Assembly (NCBI GenBank): GCA_019925795.1
Contig: CM034304.1
Location: 4,837,471 to 4,901,470, forward strand
DNA: 64,000 nt
From: Dendrobium chrysotoxum
Taxonomy: Eukaryota > Streptophyta > Magnoliopsida > Asparagales > Orchidaceae
Reading direction: 5' to 3'
In this document: in pieces, positions 56,914-64,000 of the stretch
Layout: each line of letters begins with the position of its first letter
Position numbering within the stretch: position 1 is the stretch's first letter
Notes under the pieces: generated by a model
Told to the model about the DNA's origin: nothing
Database searches by the model: none
The model's input: the letters and a program-made list of their open reading frames with translations, nothing else
Program-made: the position numbers and the translations under genes

Positions 56914-59055
56914 CTAGGTGATAACTATTCTATCACAATCCTTCTTTATCAAGTTGCAAACACTTGAAGGAAGGTCATCCAAAAGAAAAGTATACCAAAG
57001 AAAATCACCCAAAAGAGCATAGTGGGCATAAACATCTGCCACACTATTACTTTCTCTAGAAACACAATGAAAGATAACATTTTTAAATACATCAGGAAAA
57101 GAGAAATTCATATTGTGGAGCCTGAAATTCTGACCGTTCCTCATAACCGATTTGTGCAACAGCTTTATAACATTGACATTGTCTCCCTCGATCAAAATTC
57201 CATGCTTCTCTTCCATCCAATCTTTGATTGTCTCTTTGAAGTTGAAAATTGAAATTAACTCCAACATAGAGATATCCCAATGCACTATCTTCTATCCATA
57301 AGCCACTAAAAATCTGCTTTTATGATCCCTTAGGACTTCAGGAATGCTAGCATGATTGTTTTGTAACAAAGATGCACCTACGTTCAACTTGATCCAATTT
57401 ATAGGTGGGGGAAACCAAATTTTAGGTAGTAATTACTGGTAAGTTACCTAGTTCTTACAAATTGGAAAAATGATTGGATAAAAATTATTCGCCAGAATCG
57501 GACCAGCTAACATAATAGGACTCCACTCTTTATTTCCATGTGTAAACTGATTTCTAGCTTTCCAGCTATTGAGTGCAGTAGCTATATACAATCTAGTCGC
57601 CCTCGATTTATTTATAGATAGCTTCTCCAAGTCATTCACACAATGACTAAAATTGTTAAACTTAGGAAGGTAAATTCCCCACCTATTTAATGTATCAAAT
57701 ATTTCATCAACTTTGTGCACTATACAGTGATATGGTCTCTATCCTCCATCTCCAGACAACCCCACGTACACCTCCAAGAATCGTAAATTCTTCTGTGATT
57801 TGCCAACACTTAGTTGGTATGAAGTTATTAATCAATCTCCACCAAAACAAAGACTCCTTAAGCAATACTTTTAGCTTCCTCATCCAGTTAACATTTCTTC
57901 CTGTATGCAAATGTTCCACCATTGCTTGATACTCCATAGATGTATTTGATTTCCTAACAATGCTATCATTAGTTACATAGAGTCCACTCCATCTTTAGAA
58001 CATATCATGATTTCCAGAATAATATTCACAAGATCTTCAGAAAACCAATTAATTAATAGCATCTTATTCCACATACCATCTTCATTAATCAAGAAGGAAA
58101 CATTCTTGTCTTTCAATCCCTGAAAGTCACACAATGATGGCCACTTGTTAAGACTTCTATCAAGAAGCCAAATATCATTTAAGATATCAATTTTATTTTC
58201 ATTTGAAACCTTCCATCTAGTAATAGGCTTCAAGAATCGAGCCCCATCCTTAATTACGTGCCATGCTGGAGATGAATATCTTTTCACCTCAACATTCCAA
58301 ATTTCCTCACCATATTTGTTGGCCAAGATTTTATTGAGAAGGACTCCCTTATTATTGATAAAATTCCAAGCAATACGCGCTCTCACCAGCCCTTATCTTT
58401 TTGTTGCAGCTTGAATACCAAGACCTCCTTGACTCACCGATGTGCACATTACATCCCAAGAGATATAATGCATTCCCTTTCTCCCATTTTCTTTATGCCA
58501 CAAATATCTTCTACAAAATTTGTCCAAATCTTTAAGAATACTTCTTGGGACTAGTGAATGAGCCATGCTATATAAAGGGATGGATGAACAATCTAAGTTG
58601 ATCAGCACCAATCTTCCAGCCAGTGAAAGATTTTGAGATCCCCAAGAATTAAGTTTATCCATTGCTTTCTCCAAAATATAATTGAAGCCATTAACTTTAA
58701 GTCTCCTAAGAGCCATCCTAACACCATGATAGTTGAATTCATCCACCATTCTGAAGCCAAACAATTTATTCACTTTCTTCCTTCTAAGATGGGTAACAGA
58801 TTTGCTGTATATTATTGAAGATTTACTCTTGTTAATGCTATATCCAGACCATTCGCAATAATCATCAAGAATAGCTGCAATGATCTTAGCATTTCTCCTA
58901 GAAGCTTTAGTTGCAATCAAGACATCATCAGCAAATAACACGTGTGTTACCTTTGGAGTATTAGGAGCCAACTTAATCCCAAACTTGCTGCCTCTATCCA
59001 CCATGGCTTTTGAAATAAGTTCAGAACAAATATTGAAAGACAAGGTGATAAAGGG
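56914..59055 (-). pseudogene. L1b ORF2 C-terminal half: RT palm/thumb, zf-RVT, RNase H
   Basis: On the minus strand from 59055: PLSP then FNICSELISKAMVDRG, HVLFADDVLIATKAS with the catalytic FADD intact (about 58935), SINKSKSSI, LGVRMAL-like thumb, SLAGRLVLINLDCSSIPLYSM, FCRRYLWHKENGRKGMHYISWDVM and RARIAWNFINNKG (58386). The zf-RVT part has ESLFWWRLINNFIPT (57850). RNase H has NWIKLNVGAS, MLELISI, ILIEGDNVNVIKLL (57190) and YAHYALLGDFLW, ending at 56914. Several frameshifts; the first RNase H Asp reads Gly (NVGAS). Confidence 0.9.
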
Positions 59056-59078
59056 CAACAACAACAACAACAACAACA
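59056..59078. repeat. (CAA)7 tail of the RTE element
   Basis: CAACAACAA... on the plus strand is TTG repeats at the RTE 3' end on the minus strand. It marks the 3' junction with L1b. Confidence 0.96.
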
Positions 59079-61784
59079 TCAAGCCTTTATCCCACTACAT
59101 GGGGTCGGCTACATGAATCCTTTTTCTCCATTGTGCCTTATTAAAAGTCAAATTCTCGTTTAAATCTAATAAAGAAAGATCATTTCTAATATTTTCTAAC
59201 CAAGTCTTTTTAGGTCTACCTCTACCTTTCTTAACATAAGTCAAATCTAAGACCTCTACTTTCCTAACCGGGTCATCGGGAGGCCGCCGTTTTACGTGAC
59301 CAAACCATCTAAGGCGACTCTCTCTAATCTTATCTTCCACTGGAGCTACTCCAACCTTTTCACGAATATGCTCATTTCGTATCCTATCTTTAAGGGTAAA
59401 GCCACTCATCCACCTGAGCATCCTCATCTCTGCAACACTTAAATTAGAATTATGCTTCTCTTTTAATGGCCAACATTCAGCACCATAAAGCATTGCAGGT
59501 CTCACCACCATCTTATAGAATTTTCCCTTAAGTTTGGGGGGTACTTTTCTATCACACAATAAGCCCGATGCATTCCTCCACTTCAACCATCCAACTTGGA
59601 TTCTGCTGATAATATCCCCATCTATATCACCATCACTCTGAACAATAGATCCAAGATATCTAAAACGTGTACTCTTATTAATGACTTGATCGGCCAAAGT
59701 CACAATGCCCTCACTAGGTCTATTATTACTAAAATTACACTCCATATATTCCATTTTAGATCTACTCAAGCAAAAACCTTTAGACTCTAAGGTTGACCTC
59801 CACAATTCTAGTTTACCTTCAACTCCCTCTCTAGTCTTATCAACAAGAAGAATATCATCAGCAAAAAGCATACACCAAGGTACATCCTCTTGCAAATGTC
59901 TAGTGAGAACATCGATGACTAAAGCAAAAAGATATGGGCTTAAGGCTGATCCTTGGTGTAATCCAACCGAAATAGGAAAATACTTGGTCAAACCACCTTG
60001 TGTTTGAACACAAGTAATAGCTCCTGCATACATATCTTTAATGATTTGAATATAAGCGTTATTAACTTCTTTCTTTTCAAGAACTCTCCATAGCACTTCT
60101 CTTGGAACTTTATCATATGCTTTTTCTAAATCAATAAATATCATATGTAAATCCTCCTTATTCTCTCTATATTTCTCCATCAAACCTCTTAATAAATGTA
60201 TGGCTTCCATAGTAGACCTACCCGGCATAAATCCAAATTGATTTTGAGAAACATTAGTATCACGCCGCAACCTATGCTCCATAACTCGTTCCCATAGTTT
60301 TAAAGTATGACACATTAACTTAATTCCTCTATAATTCACACAATCTTGTGCATCACCTTTATTCTTAAAAATAGGGATTAACACACTCATTCTCCACTCA
60401 TCTGGCATCTTTTTAGTCTTCAAAATAGTATTAAAAAGTTTAGTAAGCCAAGAAATTCCTTCATCTCCTAAGCATTTCCTCACCTCTATTGGAATATCAT
60501 CAGGTCCAACAGCTTTTCCACCCTTCATTTTCTTTAAAGCCTCTCTAACTTCGATTTTACTAATACGCCGATAAAAACAGAAATCTTTATTTTCATTTAA
60601 GGTGCTAAGGTCACTACAGTCAATTTTATTTTCACATTCTTCATTAAAAAGTTTAGCAAAATATCTCATCCACCTTTGTTGAATATCATCTTCTAAAAAA
60701 AGTACTTTTTGATCTTCATCCTTAATACACTTCACTTGAACTAAATCCATACTACTCCTATCTCTTTGTTTAGCTAGCTTATACATATATCTTTCTCCCT
60801 CCTTAGTATCTAATCTATTATATAAATCACTAAAAGCTAAACTCTTTGCATCACATATTACTTTCTTAGATTCCATACGTGCCTCTTTATATAATTTCCA
60901 ATTATCAGAATTTTTACAATTAAACCAATTTTTATAACAAATCTTCTTATTTTTAATCTTTTCTTGCACATTTGGATTCCACCACCAACTATTCTTACTA
61001 TTAGGAGCTTTTCCCTTTGAAACTCCAAGCACATCTTTTGCAATATTCTTAATATTACTAGCCACTTTTTCCCACATAACATTAGCATCCTCATGCACAG
61101 AAAAAATCTTAAGATCTAAAATCTTACTCTCAAAAATATTTTTGTTAATATTCTTTAAATGCCCCCATCTAATCCTAGGAAAACGTTTTACTTTATTTTT
61201 AAATTTCTTCCCCATTATCTTCAAGTCCAAAACTAATAAACGATGTTGGGTACATAAGTTTTCACTCGGAATAACTTTACAATCTTTGCAATCTAAACGA
61301 TCTAATTTCCTTATAAGTAAATAATCAATCTGAGTTGTACTATATCCATTTTTATAAGTAATGAGATGCTCATTCCTTTTCTTAAATAATGTATTAGCAA
61401 TTAAAAAATCATAAGCTAAACAAAAATCTAATATGGGCTTACCACCTTCATTTGTCGTTCCAAACCCATGGCCACCATGAATGCTTTTAAAATCATCTAC
61501 CTCTCTACCAACATATCCATTTAAATCTCCTCCAATAAAAACTCTTTCTTCAAGAGGTATCTTTTGTATTAATTCTTCTAAGTCATTCCAAAATTTTAAT
61601 TTTGAATCCATATCCAAACCCACTTGAGGAGCATAAGCACTTATAATGTTAACAATCTTAGCATCAACAACAATCTTTAAAGCTATAATTCTATCTCCAA
61701 TTCTATTAATATTTATAACATTATCCTTCAAACTCTTATCTAAAATCACACCTACACCATTTCTAGTACGACTCCTACTCGAAT
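59056..61784 (-). mobile_element. RTE-clade LINE, 5'-truncated, inserted in L1b
   Basis: Starts inside the endonuclease ([17 protein letters not shown]) at 61784 and ends with GCCGACCCCATGTAG, then TGGGATAAAGGCTTGATG and (TTG)7 at 59076-59056 (CAA on the plus strand). That 3' end is characteristic of plant RTE elements, which end in a short microsatellite instead of poly(A). No target duplication is visible: host L1b reads ...AAAAAAGGT / GCCCTTTATC across the insertion, consistent with microhomology at TTG. Confidence 0.92.
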
Positions 61785-61818
61785 ACCTTTTTTTAATCCG
61801 CACTCTGCCTTGATCCAT
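59095..61818 (-). CDS. RTE ORF: endonuclease (partial), reverse transcriptase, 907 codons open
   Basis: An uninterrupted frame from ATG 61818 to TAG 59095. About the first 11 residues come from host L1b read out of frame; RTE sequence starts near residue 12. The endonuclease lacks its N-terminal metal-binding part but retains [32 protein letters not shown] and [10 protein letters not shown] (to about 195). A linker with WWWNP is followed by RT from about 430: [75 protein letters not shown], with both catalytic Asp pairs. The C-terminal part has [32 protein letters not shown] and [10 protein letters not shown]. The open frame suggests a recent insertion. It could only work, if at all, with endonuclease supplied elsewhere. 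Confidence 0.93.
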   Translation of the reverse strand: MDQGRVRIKKRYSSRSRTRNGVGVILDKSLKDNVININRIGDRIIALKIVVDAKIVNIISAYAPQVGLDMDSKLKFWNDLEELIQKIPLEERVFIGGDLNGYVGREVDDFKSIHGGHGFGTTNEGGKPILDFCLAYDFLIANTLFKKRNEHLITYKNGYSTTQIDYLLIRKLDRLDCKDCKVIPSENLCTQHRLLVLDLKIMGKKFKNKVKRFPRIRWGHLKNINKNIFESKILDLKIFSVHEDANVMWEKVASNIKNIAKDVLGVSKGKAPNSKNSWWWNPNVQEKIKNKKICYKNWFNCKNSDNWKLYKEARMESKKVICDAKSLAFSDLYNRLDTKEGERYMYKLAKQRDRSSMDLVQVKCIKDEDQKVLFLEDDIQQRWMRYFAKLFNEECENKIDCSDLSTLNENKDFCFYRRISKIEVREALKKMKGGKAVGPDDIPIEVRKCLGDEGISWLTKLFNTILKTKKMPDEWRMSVLIPIFKNKGDAQDCVNYRGIKLMCHTLKLWERVMEHRLRRDTNVSQNQFGFMPGRSTMEAIHLLRGLMEKYRENKEDLHMIFIDLEKAYDKVPREVLWRVLEKKEVNNAYIQIIKDMYAGAITCVQTQGGLTKYFPISVGLHQGSALSPYLFALVIDVLTRHLQEDVPWCMLFADDILLVDKTREGVEGKLELWRSTLESKGFCLSRSKMEYMECNFSNNRPSEGIVTLADQVINKSTRFRYLGSIVQSDGDIDGDIISRIQVGWLKWRNASGLLCDRKVPPKLKGKFYKMVVRPAMLYGAECWPLKEKHNSNLSVAEMRMLRWMSGFTLKDRIRNEHIREKVGVAPVEDKIRESRLRWFGHVKRRPPDDPVRKVEVLDLTYVKKGRGRPKKTWLENIRNDLSLLDLNENLTFNKAQWRKRIHVADPM

Positions 61819-63540
61819 CTGCTTCTCTTCCCATTAATAATAATGGAAAACTTTTCGTTGCTGACACACTACATAATAAGCTTAATGAACATCTCAGGAA
61901 ATCCCATTTCACACATGATTTTAGAAAGAGTTATCCAACACATACTATCCTATGCTTGGTCCATATCAAGCTTGAGTAACATAAATCCTGGCTTGGATTT
62001 AGAAAATTTGAGCTTATTTACCAATTCATGCACCAACAGGCAGTTGTCAGAAATCATCCTCCCTAGGACGAAAGCAACTTGATGCTCTGAGATAAGAGTA
62101 GGTAGTATATCTTTTAATCTATTCAGCATCATCCCTACAACCATTTTATAAATGGTTTAATATAAACTAATTGGTCTTTACTTGTTAAGATCAGAGGCAT
62201 TTGGAACTTTAGGGATTAACACCACAAGAGTTTCCTTCCAATTATCAGGCATAACCCCCATGAAGAAGAAGCTTTCCACTGCATTCCACAAATCCACATT
62301 TACAATGCTCCAAAAATGTTTAAAGAAGAATGCATTTACTCCTTCATTACCTGGTGATTGGTTATTGTTCATCTTCATCACAACTGAAAACAGATCCTTT
62401 TTCACATACCCAACAGAAAGAAAATCTTTCTAAACGTCATTTAGCATAGCTTCATTAGAAAAAGCTGGCCAATTAGACACATAACAGTGTCTGATTCTCA
62501 ACTTTTTAGTCAAGAAATTTTCAAACAAAGAATGTATTTCTTCCTGATCAGTAGTAATGTGACCTTCTAAATAAATAACATGGGTTATCCTATTGCCATT
62601 CCTCCTTGCTATAGCAAATGCATGGAAGAATCACGAATTATGATCTCTCTCCTCCAACCAATGGGTTTTGGAACGCAATTTCTACCACGTTGCTAGTCTA
62701 TCAAGAGTAATATTGAGTTCATTAATCTTTCTTCTCAGCTCAAGCAAATTCACCAAATCTAGGCCACCCAAGCTCTCTTCTTCCTGTAGAGAATTGATAT
62801 CTTTTTGCAATTCTTCCTTTATCAAGTTTAACACTTTTAGCTTCTTCTTACTCCAAAAAAATAGGCCTTTGAGAGACCTATTTAACTTCCTGTGAAGGAT
62901 ATCTGCCGCATTTCAAAAATCATTCTTCCTCTAAGCATTAACCACCACTCCCTTTGAAGCTTCATAAGAACACCAAAAATTCTCAAATTTCATAGATTTT
63001 TGGTTGAAAATATTCGAATTTAAGAGATTAGGAAGGACAGGACAGTGATCAGAAGCAACTCTAGGCAAATGCTTAATAACAACAAATGGAATGTTGCATA
63101 AAGCTTTTGAGTTAAGACAAATTCTATCAAGTCTTTTCCAAATCCTTCCTAAACCCTCCTTGTTGTTGAACCATGACCAACAATACCAATATAATGATAG
63201 TTTTTTTTTACAAGAATCTCCTTCACCTCATGAGGACCTTGAGAGAACATGAACCTCTTTCCTCCCATTTTCTCCCCTTTGGAAAGAATACAGTTAAAGT
63301 CCCCTCCAATGATATATGGAATATCATTTGATGTATAAGATTCTATTGACTCCCATAACTTTCTCCTTTCATACTTGTCTTTACTACCATACACAAAGAA
63401 CACATTCCATAAGATACCATTTGGAGTTTTTAAACAACCAATAATACATTGGGAAGAAGAGTGTAATATTGTTAAAGATGAAATATTACTTCTTCATATC
63501 ATAATAAAGCCACCAGCCGTACCTCTTTCATTAACATGAA
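61785..63540 (-). pseudogene. L1b ORF2 N-terminal half: endonuclease and first part of RT
   Basis: From 63540 downward: endonuclease start (VNERGTAGGFIMI), FFVYGSKDKYERRKLWESI, PYIIGGDFNCILSKGEKMGG (63300), a stretch ending VASDHCPVL (about 63030), then the linker (coiled, charged, 62900-62650) and RT: KMNNNQSPGNEGVNAFFFKHFW (62370), DNWKETLVVLIPKV (62240), RLKDILPTLISEHQVAFVLGR (62110), KLDMDQA with the first catalytic Asp (61965), then [17 protein letters not shown], where the RTE is inserted. Stops and frameshifts occur between blocks. The endonuclease motifs GGDFN and SDH are intact. Confidence 0.9.
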
Positions 63541-64000
63541 AGAAATCCCAATCATTCCCAATCATTCCCAATAATTCCCAATAATTACAACCTCCCTTTT
63601 TCCCTCTAGGGCTCTCTTTGATAGGGCCAAATGACTTGTCAGCTTTTTTCATTTTCTTCTTAAGATTATTAGAATGAGATAAGAACGATGTCTTCTCAAC
63701 ACTTTTAGATTTGCTAGAGACACCTTTAGCAGCATAAGAGGAATGACTAAGCATCTTACCCATGCAGTTTTCATCACCAATCATTAGAAACACATCTAAA
63801 GTCGCCTTGCCAATAACAACACCATCAGCAACTGCTACAATGTCTTCATCTTCAGGGATAGTTTCACCATCTTCTTTAGGATAGATACTTCTTGCCACTT
63901 CATTTGTATGAACATCATCATAGTAATTACCTCTGTTAACAGATCCACTAGCATCTTGACCAGCAACTTTTATAGTCATTACAACAAGATTCAAATTAAC
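63541..64000 (-). pseudogene. L1b ORF1 C-terminal end / ORF1-ORF2 junction
   Basis: A charged, low-complexity frame (about 63994-63590; DGETIPEDEDIVAVADG, KSKSVEKTSFLSHSNNLKKKMKKADKS) runs without a stop into the endonuclease start. By position it is the C-terminal tail of ORF1 or the inter-ORF region; no domain is recognised. A 10-base tandem repeat, AATCATTCCC, about four units (63549-63587), sits just at the junction and could shift the frame. The rest of ORF1 is outside the window. Confidence 0.6.

Larger units (their letters stand above)
56856..64000 (-). mobile_element. L1b: L1-type LINE with RNase H, minus strand, split by an RTE element
   Basis: A poly(A) tail (T8 at 56856-56863 on the plus strand) is followed, reading the minus strand backwards, by a short 3' UTR, RNase H, zinc finger, RT, endonuclease and the end of ORF1, then the window edge. 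The RTE insertion splits the RT at 59055/61785: KAECGLKKG resumes as CPLSP with nothing lost. It belongs to the same RNase H-bearing L1 type as L1a. Target duplication is not checkable because the 5' end is off-window. Confidence 0.9.

Overview
This is plant nuclear DNA made entirely of transposable elements. I find no host gene, tRNA, rRNA or CRISPR array. The element set is typical of a flowering plant with a large, AT-rich, repeat-filled genome: Sirevirus-type Ty1/copia elements (initiator-Met tRNA primer site, extended coiled-coil Gag, env-like ORF, several polypurine tracts, palindrome-filled LTRs), a Tat/Ogre-like Ty3/gypsy element with LTRs over 6 kb, L1-type LINEs carrying an RNase H, and a plant RTE LINE ending in (TTG)n. 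The species cannot be determined from the sequence.

Layout, outermost to innermost. A degraded gypsy element, G1 (+), spans most of the window. Its left LTR runs from 6939 to about 11700, RT/RNase H fragments lie at 11830-12480, its second RNase H, integrase and 3' UTR at 46175-49121, and its right LTR at 49122-55557. The left LTR was entered by copia C1b (+, 3484-6938). C1b was itself split inside its integrase codons by copia C1a (-, 1-3483). The G1 pol gene was entered by an L1 LINE, L1a (+, about 12540-46170). L1a was split twice. Copia C2 (-, 12786-29221, target duplication CATTT/CATTA) sits in its ORF1. Near-complete copia C3 (+, 32078-43139, perfect TCAAG duplication) sits in ORF2 between endonuclease and RT. 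C2 carries a 7.65-kb solo gypsy LTR, G2 (18258-25907, TTCCA/TTCTA). That is four levels of nesting.

To the right of G1, a further gypsy LTR start, G3 (55579-56855), is followed by a second L1, L1b (-, 56864 to beyond the window). L1b is interrupted by a 5'-truncated RTE LINE (-, 59056-61784) with an open 907-codon frame, the longest uninterrupted ORF here.

C3 is the only element with all parts present: two LTRs of about 2 kb, primer site, gag-pol in one frame, env-like ORF and polypurine tracts. It is disabled by several in-frame stop codons, most explicable by single C-to-T changes, and by loss of a catalytic integrase aspartate. Its LTRs and its pol-env spacer are packed with a near-perfect palindrome, TCGTAC-N-GTACGA. 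The older copia copies carry TCATCC-N-GGATGA at the same place. These palindrome arrays, the 7.65-kb solo LTR and the precise nesting are the features most worth a second look.
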